A stretch of 64,000 nt of DNA, taken from contig CBDBDS010000012.1 in NCBI GenBank assembly GCA_965203985.1, positions 1 through 64,000 of the forward strand, given 5' to 3'. A program made the position numbers and the translations under genes. Source of the DNA: Bin87 sp965203985 (GTDB taxonomy: Bacteria > Chloroflexota > Dehalococcoidia > Lucifugimonadales > UBA3495). The notes under the pieces were generated by a model that was not told where the DNA came from, did not search any database, and saw only the letters and a list, made by a program, of their open reading frames with translations. The first letter of the stretch is position 1, and each line of letters begins with the position of its first letter. This document shows positions 1-8,493 of this stretch, in pieces.

Positions 1-36
1 CCAAACCGATTCGCGAATTGCCCACTTGTCACGCAT
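1..36 (-). CDS. Possible 5' end of a gene leaving the window
   Basis: An ATG on the minus strand at 36 opens 12 codons (MRDKWAIRESVW) before the window edge. A purine-rich GGTGGGAT lies upstream. There is too little sequence to recognise a family, and it may be chance. Confidence 0.2.
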   Translation of the reverse strand, partial: MRDKWAIRESVW

Positions 37-99
37 GGTGTATCCCACCGCTTGTTTAGAGTTGTGCTCGGACGCAAGATTACAACAAACAGGCGCGAA

Positions 100-354
100 C
101 TATAAGGCGTAACCCAGGGCACTTTGCAATGCCCAGATCGCGACCACCAAAATACTTGCCCTGGCCGTGGATTCCGAGTCGAACGCTTGCCTGACCGCGT
201 GCACCTGTACCGCTATGCCCCGCAGGATTGCGGCCGCGAGCCCGGCTACGAGGATGGTCAGACCCTGGCAGATCGCTCGCAGGTCAAAGAGGATTTCCCG
301 GCAGGTGTCCCGGTCGAATAGCGCGACCCTTGCGGCCCGCCGTAGAGTTTGCAT
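100..354 (-). CDS. Shortened Yip1-like paralogue (probable remnant)
   Basis: This 84-residue reading frame, taken from the ATG at 354, looks like the next gene upstream (438-983) with its middle removed. Its N-terminus (MQTLRRAARVALFDRDT) matches that protein's start (MMIQRMIGAALFNAET). Its C-terminus (VHAVRQAFDSESTARA) matches VAVRQALDFESTGRA near the neighbour's end. About 95 central residues holding several membrane helices are missing. I infer a tandem duplicate that suffered an internal in-frame deletion. It may still be expressed as a small membrane protein, but no independent function can be assigned. Confidence 0.55.
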   Translation of the reverse strand: MQTLRRAARVALFDRDTCREILFDLRAICQGLTILVAGLAAAILRGIAVQVHAVRQAFDSESTARASILVVAIWALQSALGYAL

Positions 355-437
355 GATCAATCGCGATGACAGCGGGCCGGCCATCCAGTGGCCGGCCCGA
401 CAAATTCCCGGAGAGGGAGGGTTTGTCCGCAGTTACG

Positions 438-983
438 CTACAGCAGCGCCCACTGGACGATCACGATGATGATCCACGGGATGAACCCGATAACCGCTGT
501 GAGCAGGACCACGGCTATGGCCCGCCCCGTCGATTCGAAATCCAACGCCTGTCGCACCGCCACGGTCACTGCCGCCAGCGTCCAAAAGAATGCCACCACC
601 GGGAACAGCCAGCCAATGAACGGTATGAAACTGAAGATGGAGATTACGCCGGGGGTATAGGCGAAACCAACTACGCGGCCGATCTCTGCCCAACTGGTGT
701 TCGTGCTGGCCGTGCGCAGCATCATCCCGCCCACCAGGCTCAGCACGGATACCCAGATCGCCCAGCGCACGATGCCGAACACCAGGCCGGCGATCACACC
801 CAGCAAAATCTTCAGCGCAGAGGCGTCGCCCAACAGACCGCCGATTATTCCGCCGACGGCGCCGCAGAGTGTCACCAGCAGCACTACCAGTATGGCCTGC
901 CCGATTGCCCCCGGATCGGCTTCGATTTCCTCGTATGTCTCGGCGTTGAACAACGCCGCCCCGATCATTCTCTGGATCATCAA
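438..983 (-). CDS. Yip1-domain-like integral membrane protein
   Basis: The product is 181 residues. A soluble N-terminal stretch with the pattern ALFNAETYEEIEADPGAI is followed by about five hydrophobic helices, including a glycine-rich segment (GGIIGGLLG) and a final helix ending IVIVQWALL. This layout is typical of bacterial Yip1-family membrane proteins, whose biochemical role is generally unknown. A deleted copy lies directly downstream (100-354), so the pair arose by duplication. The gene diverges from lysS. The 280-base gap up to lysS holds no gene I can support. Confidence 0.7.
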   Translation of the reverse strand: MMIQRMIGAALFNAETYEEIEADPGAIGQAILVVLLVTLCGAVGGIIGGLLGDASALKILLGVIAGLVFGIVRWAIWVSVLSLVGGMMLRTASTNTSWAEIGRVVGFAYTPGVISIFSFIPFIGWLFPVVAFFWTLAAVTVAVRQALDFESTGRAIAVVLLTAVIGFIPWIIIVIVQWALL

Positions 984-1263
984 TTCACCTCATCTGATTC
1001 GCTTGCTTCCTGTATCAAACGATCCCCGACTATGGCGGGCAAGATTAATTGGACCGAGTCTAAACCTTTGTGTTGAGGCATGACATCGTACATGATCGCA
1101 AAGTTGGGGCGGTTTCGCTTTACAAGCACGGCTGGCGGACATACAATTTGGTGATAAGGGAGCAGGCTGGTCTGGCCTCTCCCCGGTTTGTTGTCAGGGA
1201 TGGGTGCGGATACGGACGCCATTCCTGGGTCGCCTCGACGACCATTTGCCTCGCCCAACTACT

Positions 1264-2811
1264 ATGAATCAGTCGCCTGAAACCGGCCAGGACCTCGCCT
1301 CCGAAAATCTTGGCAGCCTCCAGGCCAACCTGGAAAGCCGCCGCGCCAAGTTGCAACGAATCCGGGAACGCGGCGTCGACCCGTATCCGCCGCGGTTCAA
1401 CCGCAGTTGCACCGCCGACGAGGCGATCAAGCTTTTCGAGGCTGCCGAGACGGAAGAAACTCCGGAGAACGCCAACGGAATCAGCGTCGCCGGGCGCGTC
1501 GTGTCCATGCGCGTCATGGGTCGGGCGGCGTTCCTGGATCTGCGCGATTCGTCGGGAGTGTTGCAGGCCATGTTGCGCCAGAATGTGCTGGGCGACGAGT
1601 ACGCGGTGCTGCAGGACCTCGACCTCGGCGATTTCCTCGGGGTGGACGGCGATATGATGCGGACTCGCACCGGCCAGCCAACCATAGAGGCTCACTCCCT
1701 GACCATCCTGGCCAAGGGCATGCGGCCTCTGCCCGAGAAGTGGCACGGGTTGAGGGATGTCGAAACCCGCTACCGCCAGCGCTACCTGGACCTCATCGCC
1801 AACCCCGAGGTCGCGGGCACCTTTGTCCAGCGCAGCCGGATCATCAGCGGCATCCGGCGGTTCCTGGACGGCCGCGGTTTTGTCGAGGTGGACACACCAA
1901 TCCTGGTGCCGATTCCGGCCGGCGCCCATGCCCGCCCGTTCATCACGCACCACAACGCCCTGGACGAACAGTTGTACCTTCGGATCGCCACTGAGCTGTA
2001 CCTCAAGCGTCTGATAGTGGGTGGGCTTGACAAGGTTTATGAGATCGGCCGAGTGTTCCGCAATGAGGGCATCGACCAGGACCACAACCCCGAGTTCACC
2101 CTGCTGGAGTCCTACGAGGCCTACGCCGACTACAACGCCGTCATGGAGATGGTGGAATCGCTGGTTTCATCGTTGGCCCGGGACGTACATGGCTCGATGC
2201 AAGTCGCCATGGGCGACGCCATCATCGACTTCACCCCGCCCTGGCCACGGCTGTTCCTGCGCGAAGAGCTCCGGCGACGCAGCGGCGTTGACATCGAGGA
2301 CTACCCCGACGCCGAATCGTTGACCGGAAAGTGCGCCGAACTGGGCCTGCAACCCGGCCCACGGGAGGCCCGCGGCCGCCTCATCGATAAGATGCTGTCC
2401 GTGTACGTTGAGCCCAACCTGGTGCAGCCCTCCTTCCTGATCGATTACCCCGAGGACATGTCGCCCCTGGCCAAGGGCCATCCGGACAAGGCGGGATACG
2501 TCGAGCGCTTTGAGGCCTTCGCCGCCGGCATGGAGATCGCCAACTCCTACACCGAGCTCAACGACCCGGAGGTCCAGCGCGCCCGCTTCGCCGCCCAGGA
2601 ACACCAGCGCGACGCCTACGACGATGACGAGGCCGACCGCACGGACGACGATTTCCTGACCGCCCTGGAGTACGGCATGCCGCCCACCGGGGGCCTCGGC
2701 ATCGGCATCGACCGCCTGGTTATGCTGCTCACCGGGCAGTCCACCATCCGCGATGTGCTACTATTTCCGCAGATGCGCTCGCTATCCAGGGAAGAGCCCG
2801 GCGATAACTAG
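1264..2811 (+). CDS. lysS: Lysyl-tRNA synthetase, class II
   Basis: Charges tRNA-Lys with lysine in the cytoplasm. The 515-residue product has the class II order: an N-terminal OB-fold anticodon-binding domain (to about residue 160), motif 2 with FRNEGIDQDHNPEFT, and motif 3 GLGIGIDRLVMLL near the C-terminus. The length is normal for bacterial LysRS. I chose ATG 1264 (MNQSPETG) because the 20 extra residues of the longer frame from 1204 are proline- and arginine-rich and not synthetase-like. The next gene starts 3 bases after the stop, so lysS is probably co-transcribed with the Uma2 gene and serS. Confidence 0.97.
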   Translation: MNQSPETGQDLASENLGSLQANLESRRAKLQRIRERGVDPYPPRFNRSCTADEAIKLFEAAETEETPENANGISVAGRVVSMRVMGRAAFLDLRDSSGVLQAMLRQNVLGDEYAVLQDLDLGDFLGVDGDMMRTRTGQPTIEAHSLTILAKGMRPLPEKWHGLRDVETRYRQRYLDLIANPEVAGTFVQRSRIISGIRRFLDGRGFVEVDTPILVPIPAGAHARPFITHHNALDEQLYLRIATELYLKRLIVGGLDKVYEIGRVFRNEGIDQDHNPEFTLLESYEAYADYNAVMEMVESLVSSLARDVHGSMQVAMGDAIIDFTPPWPRLFLREELRRRSGVDIEDYPDAESLTGKCAELGLQPGPREARGRLIDKMLSVYVEPNLVQPSFLIDYPEDMSPLAKGHPDKAGYVERFEAFAAGMEIANSYTELNDPEVQRARFAAQEHQRDAYDDDEADRTDDDFLTALEYGMPPTGGLGIGIDRLVMLLTGQSTIRDVLLFPQMRSLSREEPGDN

Positions 2812-2813
2812 AT

Positions 2814-3521
2814 ATGGTGATTACGATGACGACGGTTATCCCTGAAACCCAGCCCAGCGTGCAACATCTCTCCTGGCCCGCATTTGATGCGACTGATTTG
2901 CTTGAGCTGTTGCCTATCACTCTGCGGTTGCCCGAAGCCGTGATAACGGCCGGCTCCGATGCCTGCGAGGAATGGTATTGGGCCCTCGTCTTGGCTAATC
3001 AGGAATGTCATTGGGGAATGGAATTGAATTCCATGGGGGAGTTGGAACTGATGCCGCCCACTTACCCGCCGTCCGACGAACACGAAGGAGAATCCTTTGG
3101 GGCGTTGTACGTCTGGAATACCACAGCCGGTCGCCCGGGCACGGCAACCGGGCCGACCAGCGCTTACCGCCTCGCAAATGGGGCTATCCGCAGCCCTGAT
3201 GCCGCGTGGGCGCCGCGGGAACAAGTCCTACCGCCTTCGCAGGACCCGCCCCGCGCACGGCCCTATTGCCCCCATTTTGTAGTCGAAGTCCGTTCTACTT
3301 CCCAGCGATCACTACGACCGCTGCTCGCCAAAATGCAGGAGTACATGGAGAACGGCGCTCAGCTGGGTTGGCTTATCGATCCCATCGAACGCACGGTGCG
3401 CATCTATCGCGCCGGCGTCGCTGAGCCGGATCTACTGCAAGACCCGAAGACGCTGGACGGCGAGAACATCCTGGCTGGTTTCACCTTCGCCGTCGGAGAA
3501 CTCATCTTTGACCTGGCGTAA
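2814..3521 (+). CDS. Uma2 family (DUF820) PD-(D/E)XK nuclease-like protein
   Basis: The 235-residue product has the Uma2 landmarks: a substrate loop reading MELNSMGELELMPPTYPPSD, the acidic residue in SPDAAWAPRE, then HFVVEVRS (E-x-R/K position) and a C-terminal GWLIDPIERTVRIYR strand block. Uma2 proteins are predicted restriction-like endonucleases that are abundant in Cyanobacteria and Chloroflexota; their biological role is not established. It starts 3 bases after lysS and is followed by serS. ATG 2826 is an alternative start. The insertion between two tRNA synthetase genes looks like lineage-specific acquisition. Confidence 0.85.
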   Translation: MVITMTTVIPETQPSVQHLSWPAFDATDLLELLPITLRLPEAVITAGSDACEEWYWALVLANQECHWGMELNSMGELELMPPTYPPSDEHEGESFGALYVWNTTAGRPGTATGPTSAYRLANGAIRSPDAAWAPREQVLPPSQDPPRARPYCPHFVVEVRSTSQRSLRPLLAKMQEYMENGAQLGWLIDPIERTVRIYRAGVAEPDLLQDPKTLDGENILAGFTFAVGELIFDLA

Positions 3522-3533
3522 CTAGATTTGCTT

Positions 3534-4814
3534 ATGCTATCCCTTGAACAAATCCGTAACGACACCGACACCGTGCGTGCTGCCCTGGTCCGCCGCGCGG
3601 AAGACGAGGACTGCCTGGACGATATCCTGGCCATGGACGCCCAGCGGCGCACCGCCATCACCGACGGCGACGAACTCCGCGCCCGTCGCAACGCCGTGTC
3701 CCGTGAGATCGGTCAGTCCCGTTCCCAAGGCGGCCAGCCGGATGAGGCCATCGTGGCCGAGATGCGCGACGTCGGCCGCCGCATCAGCGAGCTCGAAGAC
3801 CTCGTCCGCGACCTGGACACCCGCATCAATGACGCCATGATGGCTCTGCCCAACCTGCCCGACGCCAGCACCCCCGAAGGATTCGACGAGACCGCCAACC
3901 TAGTGTTGCGCCACTGGGGCGAGCCGACCACCCTGGATTTCGACGCCCAGCCCCATTGGGACCTGGCGGAGAACTTGGGCATCATCGACTTCCAGCGTGG
4001 CGTTAAGTTATCGGGCAGCCGCTTCTACACCCTGAACGGCTACGGCGCGCGGCTGGAACGGGCCATCATCTCCTGGATGCTGGATCTCCACAGCAGCGAG
4101 CACGGCTACACCGAGGTCGCGCTGCCCATCCTGGTGCGCCGCGAGATCATGGAGGGCTCCGGCAACCTGCCCCTGTTCGCCGACAACCTCTACCACGACG
4201 ACGAGGACGACCTGTGGCTGATCCCCACCGCGGAGGTACCGGTCACCAACCTGCACCGGGACGAAATTCTCTCCGGCGAAGACCTGCCCCTGTACTACGT
4301 GGCGCACACCCCCTGCTTCCGCCGCGAGAAGGCCGCCGCCGGGCGGGACACCAGAGGCATCAAGCGCGTCCACCAGTTCAACAAGGTGGAGATGTACAAG
4401 TTCGTCGAGCCGGACACGTCCTTCGATGAGTTGGAGGCGTTGCTTGCCAACGCGGAGGCAGTGTGCCAGCGTTTGGACCTGCCCTACCGCATCCTGCAAC
4501 TCTGCGCCGGCGACATCTCCTTCCCGTCAGCCAAATCCTACGACATCGAGGTCTGGGCCGCCGGGTCGCAGGAGTGGCTGGAAGTGTCGTCCTGCTCCAA
4601 CTGCACCGACTTCCAGGCCCGCCGCGCCAACGTACGTTACCGGCCGGGAGTGGGCGAGCGCCCGCGCTTCGTCCACACGCTGAACGGATCGGGTCTGGCC
4701 CTGCCGCGCGTGATCATCGCCATCCTGGAGAACAACCAGCAGCCCGACGGCTCGGTGGTCATCCCTGAGGTTCTGCGCCCCTACACTGGTTTTGACGTCA
4801 TCCCGGCGTCGTGA
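3534..4814 (+). CDS. serS: Seryl-tRNA synthetase
   Basis: Charges tRNA-Ser (and tRNA-Sec) with serine. The 426-residue protein starts with the long antiparallel coiled-coil arm (about residues 30-110, rich in Arg/Glu heptads), followed by the class II core with TAEVPVTNLHRDEIL, the motif 2 region TPCFRREKAAAGRDTRGIKR, and motif 3 NGSGLALPRVIIAILENNQ. Length is normal. ATG 3534 follows an in-frame TTG at 3528; the ATG gives the usual MLSLEQIR start. SerRS would also supply seryl-tRNA-Sec for the selenoprotein gene at 39959-40246. Confidence 0.97.
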   Translation: MLSLEQIRNDTDTVRAALVRRAEDEDCLDDILAMDAQRRTAITDGDELRARRNAVSREIGQSRSQGGQPDEAIVAEMRDVGRRISELEDLVRDLDTRINDAMMALPNLPDASTPEGFDETANLVLRHWGEPTTLDFDAQPHWDLAENLGIIDFQRGVKLSGSRFYTLNGYGARLERAIISWMLDLHSSEHGYTEVALPILVRREIMEGSGNLPLFADNLYHDDEDDLWLIPTAEVPVTNLHRDEILSGEDLPLYYVAHTPCFRREKAAAGRDTRGIKRVHQFNKVEMYKFVEPDTSFDELEALLANAEAVCQRLDLPYRILQLCAGDISFPSAKSYDIEVWAAGSQEWLEVSSCSNCTDFQARRANVRYRPGVGERPRFVHTLNGSGLALPRVIIAILENNQQPDGSVVIPEVLRPYTGFDVIPAS

Positions 4815-4854
4815 AGATATTTGTCTCCACTTAGTCGTACTGTGAGGCAAACTC

Positions 4855-5184
4855 ATGACATCAGCTCGCGACACTGATCAGACTGCGACTGGGAACATGT
4901 CCGGCGAGGTTTATGAAATCCTGGTGTCCCGTTGCGATGACGCGGATTTCGAGGGCGATTGGCGATATTCAGCGTTTTGTCCGGACATTGATACTGCAAT
5001 GGACGGCCGAACTCCCGAGGAAGCTCTGCTGCGCGTCAAGGACGCCATTCGCGTCAAACTTGCCGATTACCAAGCCGATCAAATTTTGGTATTGTCCCCT
5101 GAGGCGCGCGCCGAGGCAGTGGCAGACTTTCTCAGCGACGGTCGGCTGGTAGATAAGACAAAAGTCTTATTGGAACGCGAGTAG
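4855..5184 (+). CDS. hicB: HicB-like antitoxin
   Basis: The 109-residue protein has the HicB pattern: a beta strand (YEILVSRCDDADFEGDWRYS), a pseudo-substrate loop (AFCPDIDTAMDGRTPEEAL) and an amphipathic helix (RVKDAIRVKLADYQ). HicB proteins bind and neutralise HicA mRNA interferases and usually autorepress the operon. The 30 C-terminal residues form an extra tail rather than a clear ribbon-helix-helix. The partner begins 9 bases after the stop. Antitoxin-first order is reversed relative to many hicAB loci but is known. Assignment rests on pattern only. Confidence 0.6.
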   Translation: MTSARDTDQTATGNMSGEVYEILVSRCDDADFEGDWRYSAFCPDIDTAMDGRTPEEALLRVKDAIRVKLADYQADQILVLSPEARAEAVADFLSDGRLVDKTKVLLERE

Positions 5185-5193
5185 ATACCGGGG

Positions 5194-5478
5194 TTGCCCA
5201 GAAATGTCAAAACGACGGACGTAGTGAGAGCATTCAACGTCGCCAACGCGCATGGGCAGAATTGGGTATCATCCACCGAGGGCCGGGAACCGAGAGTAAT
5301 GCGGTGGGCCGGTAGAACCGTGCCAATTCCGGACCATCCTCGGGATATTCCTCCCGGCACCCTGCGGAGCATCATCAGACAAGCCGGCTGGACGGTCGAT
5401 GAATTCCGCTATCTGGCCGGATTTGTGAATCGCAGAGAACGACAGAGTTGGCTGCGCCTGCATCCGGAATGGCGCTAG
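5194..5478 (+). CDS. hicA: HicA-like protein lacking the catalytic histidine
   Basis: HicA toxins are small double-stranded-RNA-binding-fold mRNA interferases. The 94-residue product ends with the strongly HicA-like block RDIPPGTLRSIIRQAGWTVD. Upstream, the usual lysine-glycine-serine-histidine segment reads TEGREPRVMRWAGRTVPIP, so the catalytic histidine position is not histidine. It starts at TTG 5194, 9 bases after the HicB-like gene. Either the toxin is inactive or the fold is used for RNA binding without cleavage. The deacetylase gene follows 29 bases downstream. Confidence 0.6.
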   Translation: MPRNVKTTDVVRAFNVANAHGQNWVSSTEGREPRVMRWAGRTVPIPDHPRDIPPGTLRSIIRQAGWTVDEFRYLAGFVNRRERQSWLRLHPEWR

Positions 5479-5507
5479 CTGGTAGTACCCCGCATAGGAG
5501 GTTTTCA

Positions 5508-6326
5508 ATGTCTGGCATCTGGCCCAACGACATCCGGTGTGTCGCGCTAATCACCTTTGACGTGGACGGCATCACCTCCTGGCTGAATCGGAACCCTGAT
5601 TTCATCAACTACCCCAGCCTGCTGTCCATGGCGGAATACGGCCCCAGCGTGGCCACGCCGCGCATCCTGGACATGCTGGACGCCCAGGGCATTCCGGGCA
5701 GCTTCTACATCCCCGGCTACGTGGCCGAAACCCATCCAGACCTGGTGCGCGAAATCGCCGGTCGCGGACACGAAGTGGCGCACCACGGCTACATCCACGA
5801 GCCGCCGGCCACCATGACGCCTGAGAAGGAAGAGGAAGTGCTCGTCAAGGGTATCAGCATCTTGGGAGAACTTACCGGTGACGCGCCTGTTGGCTATCGC
5901 TCGCCGAGTTGGGAACTCAGTCCGGTCTCCCTGGACCTTCTCGCCAAGCACAATTTCCAGTACGACAGCAGCCTGATGGGCGACGACGCGCCGTACCTGG
6001 TGCAGGGTGGCGACCCGCCCCGTGACTTAGTTGAACTGCCCATTCACTGGCTTCTCGATGATGCACCGCACTTCGCCTACGCTCCATCGGCCAACCGGTT
6101 GGGCCCGATGCGCAACCCCGACGAGGTGTTCGAAAGCTGGGCGGCGGAGTTCCGTGGCATCTATCGCTATGGTCGCTGCTTCAACCTCACCATGCACCCG
6201 CAGTACATCGGTCGTCCCGGCCGCCTGCTCATGCTGGAGCGACTGATCGAGTACATCAAGACCTTCCCCGGCGTTCGCTTCATGCGCGCCGTGGATGTAG
6301 CCGACATGTGGGAAAACGGAGCGTAG
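5508..6326 (+). CDS. Polysaccharide deacetylase family protein (PuuE/PgdA type)
   Basis: The 272-residue protein is a NodB-homology (CE4) deacetylase. The metal Asp is in ITFDVDG (about residue 18), the His pair in EVAHHGYIHEPP, the arginine loop in GYRSPSWEL, and the C-terminal MHPQYIGRPGR carries the conserved His-Pro. There is no signal peptide, and the layout resembles the cytoplasmic allantoinase/PgdA-like group rather than secreted chitin deacetylases. ATG 5508 is preceded by AGGAGG at a good distance. The stop is 2 bases before the nitrile hydratase beta N-domain gene, so it is probably part of that operon and may act on an amide or amide-like intermediate. Confidence 0.85.
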   Translation: MSGIWPNDIRCVALITFDVDGITSWLNRNPDFINYPSLLSMAEYGPSVATPRILDMLDAQGIPGSFYIPGYVAETHPDLVREIAGRGHEVAHHGYIHEPPATMTPEKEEEVLVKGISILGELTGDAPVGYRSPSWELSPVSLDLLAKHNFQYDSSLMGDDAPYLVQGGDPPRDLVELPIHWLLDDAPHFAYAPSANRLGPMRNPDEVFESWAAEFRGIYRYGRCFNLTMHPQYIGRPGRLLMLERLIEYIKTFPGVRFMRAVDVADMWENGA

Positions 6327-6328
6327 CA

Positions 6329-6649
6329 ATGGCTGATGACAGGCCCAGGCCCGCAGCACACGACCGGGGAGGCTGGCCCGACGACACCCCCATCGACCGC
6401 AGCGAGCACGAATATTCCGATTGGGAGCGGCGGGTCGACGCCGTCCACCAGGTGCTGGGGGCCCAGGGCATTCGCACCACCGACGAGATGCGCCGCGCCA
6501 TCGAGAGCCTGCCGCCGGAACGCTACGAGGCGCTGTCTTACTACGAAAAGTGGACCGCCGCCCTGGAGATCCTGCTGATCGAGAAGGGGATACTGACGGC
6601 GGAGGAAATTGATGCCAAGGCGGCGGAGCTGCGGGAGCGGGGGTTGTAG
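6329..6649 (+). CDS. Nitrile hydratase / thiocyanate hydrolase beta N-domain protein
   Basis: This 106-residue protein corresponds to the helical N-terminal half of nitrile hydratase beta: EYSDWERRVDAVHQVLGAQG, then MRRAIESLPPERYEALSYYE, then KWTAALEILLIEKGILTAEE. The second half of the beta subunit is a separate gene at 8494-8793, as in thiocyanate hydrolase, where beta-like halves are different subunits. It has no metal site; it would pack against the alpha subunit (11271-11885). It starts 2 bases after the deacetylase stop. About 1.8 kb of unrelated DNA now separates it from its other half. Confidence 0.85.
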   Translation: MADDRPRPAAHDRGGWPDDTPIDRSEHEYSDWERRVDAVHQVLGAQGIRTTDEMRRAIESLPPERYEALSYYEKWTAALEILLIEKGILTAEEIDAKAAELRERGL

Positions 6650-6685
6650 AGGCAGACACGCTTGGCATCGTAGGATATACCCTAG

Positions 6686-6850
6686 ATAGGGGTCGGACTG
6701 TCGATTGTCTGCATTGGCTTGTTTGGGCTGGTGTCCGAGGCCGTGTCTGATGAATGGGACAATGTCTTGGGTACCATTTTGGCTATAGTCGTCGGTGTAA
6801 TACCGTTAGCTTCCGGGCTGGCGATTCTGCTGTTCGTGGCGCCCAAATAA
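6686..6850 (+). pseudogene. Short hydrophobic two-helix reading frame without a good start
   Basis: Between an in-frame TAG (6683) and TAA (6848) lie 54 open codons encoding two hydrophobic segments (IGVGLSIVCIGLFGLV and ILAIVVGVIPLASGLAILLF) separated by an acidic turn. There is no ATG; only CTG, TTG or GTG could initiate. It sits at the left edge of the DNA inserted between the two nitrile hydratase beta genes. It may be a small membrane protein with an alternative start or the tail of a lost gene. Confidence 0.3.
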
Positions 6851-6941
6851 GAAAGATGTTTGGTCGACAATCCGCACTCCTCCTAGTAACAAATAGGATA
6901 CGAGCACAAAGCCCGCAAGCGCATGGTCGCGAAGAATTGCC

Positions 6942-8045
6942 ATGGCCACTACAAGAGACAACACCCCAGCCATCAACGCCAACTTCGCCGCAGCCGTAAT
7001 CAACCGGGCGGCGGACATTATTCTCGATGCCACGACAACACCGGGGCAAGGGTGCGATGCTTTCAGCGCGCTCCAGCAAGCCAGGGATGAGTTCAAAGCC
7101 GGCGAAATCCGTCAACAGGCAAAAAGCCGAACTTACGGCTGGGCACTGCTGATGAAGGACGTGGGGCAGTACATCAAAAGCCGCGAGCCTGAGTTTGCCC
7201 ACTCCCGCACGCCCATCGTCGCTTGGAGCGAGGTAACCGATCCCATCGCCGTAGCGCAAACCCTGCGGGAGATCGCGGTACCCATCGCCGACCTGGTGGC
7301 GGAAAGAACCCGCGCCGTCAGCAAGCTCGATGCCATGACGCCTCAAGAAATTGCTGAATATGACCTCATGCGGAAAGCAGCCGCTTTCCTTACTCAGCAG
7401 GGTTTGACCGTCAACGTCGCGTGGGACCGTGCGGACATAAACGATCCCATCGACTACCGGGCTAAGGTGGATGGCAGAGAATGGGCCTTCGAGCTCACCG
7501 AACTGCGCATCGACGCCGAGGGTTCGCACCTCACCGTCGGACACCCCAAAGAGCGCAAGACCATCCGTGAGCAATTGGCAGAACTGGCCGCGCCGCTGCC
7601 TCAAGTACCCGACGGTCCCAACGTGCTCCAAAAGGCACTCAACACTGCGGTAAATCACGGCCGCAAGGCGAGCAAACTCGAGGCGCTGAATGGGGCCAGG
7701 TACTGCCTCGTGCTGCACAACCGGCAATTTCTGTATGGGCCAGATTGGGAGGCAATCACCCTGCCCGATTTCAGGGTATTTGACGCGGTTTTAGTTCTGC
7801 ACCAGGAAAACTTCCCACCGGCGCAAACGTGGCAAGTTCTCCGCAACGGCTTCGGCAAGACGCTGCGCAGCAGTAACGCCAAGGACTTGGGCGACATCAT
7901 AGCGTTCAGAAACTCCAACAGGACGCGCCGGAGCGATCCGAAACTGGTCAAAGCGGCTTTGCGACGGCTTCAAGCCTTGGAACTAACCGAGGAGGATGTT
8001 CGCGCTGCCATAGCGGACGCCCGGGCGAAAAGAAGCAGTCAATGA
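6942..8045 (+). CDS. Uncharacterised 367-residue protein, candidate partner of a PIN protein
   Basis: I do not recognise the family. The N-terminal third is alanine-rich and helical; a long helix around residues 105-150 is charged. Around residues 160-185 the pattern DPIDYRAKVDGREWAFELTEL resembles a PD-(D/E)XK half site (Asp ... Glu-x-Thr) but the usual lysine is not evident. The C-terminus is basic and helical. Its stop overlaps the start of the PIN-domain gene (ATGA), so the two are translationally coupled, as in toxin-antitoxin or small defence modules. The pair interrupts the nitrile hydratase cluster, which suggests horizontal insertion. Confidence 0.6.
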   Translation: MATTRDNTPAINANFAAAVINRAADIILDATTTPGQGCDAFSALQQARDEFKAGEIRQQAKSRTYGWALLMKDVGQYIKSREPEFAHSRTPIVAWSEVTDPIAVAQTLREIAVPIADLVAERTRAVSKLDAMTPQEIAEYDLMRKAAAFLTQQGLTVNVAWDRADINDPIDYRAKVDGREWAFELTELRIDAEGSHLTVGHPKERKTIREQLAELAAPLPQVPDGPNVLQKALNTAVNHGRKASKLEALNGARYCLVLHNRQFLYGPDWEAITLPDFRVFDAVLVLHQENFPPAQTWQVLRNGFGKTLRSSNAKDLGDIIAFRNSNRTRRSDPKLVKAALRRLQALELTEEDVRAAIADARAKRSSQ

Positions 8046-8467
8046 TACGGCCGGTGTTGGACACCAATACGGTGTTGATGCCAATTACCAGAACAGGCAC
8101 CAACGACATATGGCTTCGTGATGCGTGGGAACAGCAACGCATTGTGCCGCTCGTCAGCGATGAGACCGAGGCAGAATTAATCCGAACTCTGCACAGCCTC
8201 AGGTTCGAAATTGAGGAAGACCAGATACTGAACGTCGCTGCCGCCTACCTAGATTACTGTGAAAGGATTGTAGTACCCGACACGCCACCGAAAACACCGG
8301 AATGCCGCGACCCCAACGACCAGATGTTCCTAGTTCTCGCCTACCAAGCAGGAGCAGACTATCTGGTTACTCGGGATGACGACCTCTTGGTGCTGAAGGA
8401 CGAATCTGAAATCCCGATTGTCACGCCATCCCAACTGAGCGTTATACTGCAACAGCACCTTCAATAG
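8042..8467 (+). CDS. PIN-domain protein (putative toxin, COG1569-like)
   Basis: The 141-residue product has the PIN fold acidic residues: LDTNTVLM near the start (first Asp), SDETEAEL (Glu), and PNDQMFLVLAYQAGADYLVTRDDDLL, which contains the later Asp cluster. PIN domains are Mg-dependent RNases, usually toxins of VapBC-type pairs. The start overlaps the stop of the 367-residue gene by 4 bases. That partner is far larger than normal VapB-like antitoxins, so this may be an unusual two-gene module and not a standard pair. Confidence 0.8.
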   Translation: MIRPVLDTNTVLMPITRTGTNDIWLRDAWEQQRIVPLVSDETEAELIRTLHSLRFEIEEDQILNVAAAYLDYCERIVVPDTPPKTPECRDPNDQMFLVLAYQAGADYLVTRDDDLLVLKDESEIPIVTPSQLSVILQQHLQ

Positions 8468-8493
8468 CGCAATCCTAATTCACTGGATCAACG

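Noticed and set aside
366..1076. Long plus-strand open frame opposite the Yip1-like gene
   Set aside because: Composition is the antisense of a membrane protein and shows no domain; the minus-strand frame has coherent helices.
1120..2085. Open frame antisense to lysS
   Set aside because: It lies wholly opposite a clearly conserved synthetase and resembles no family.
6783..7727. 314-codon minus-strand frame
   Set aside because: Antisense to the 367-residue gene; no start context and no family features.
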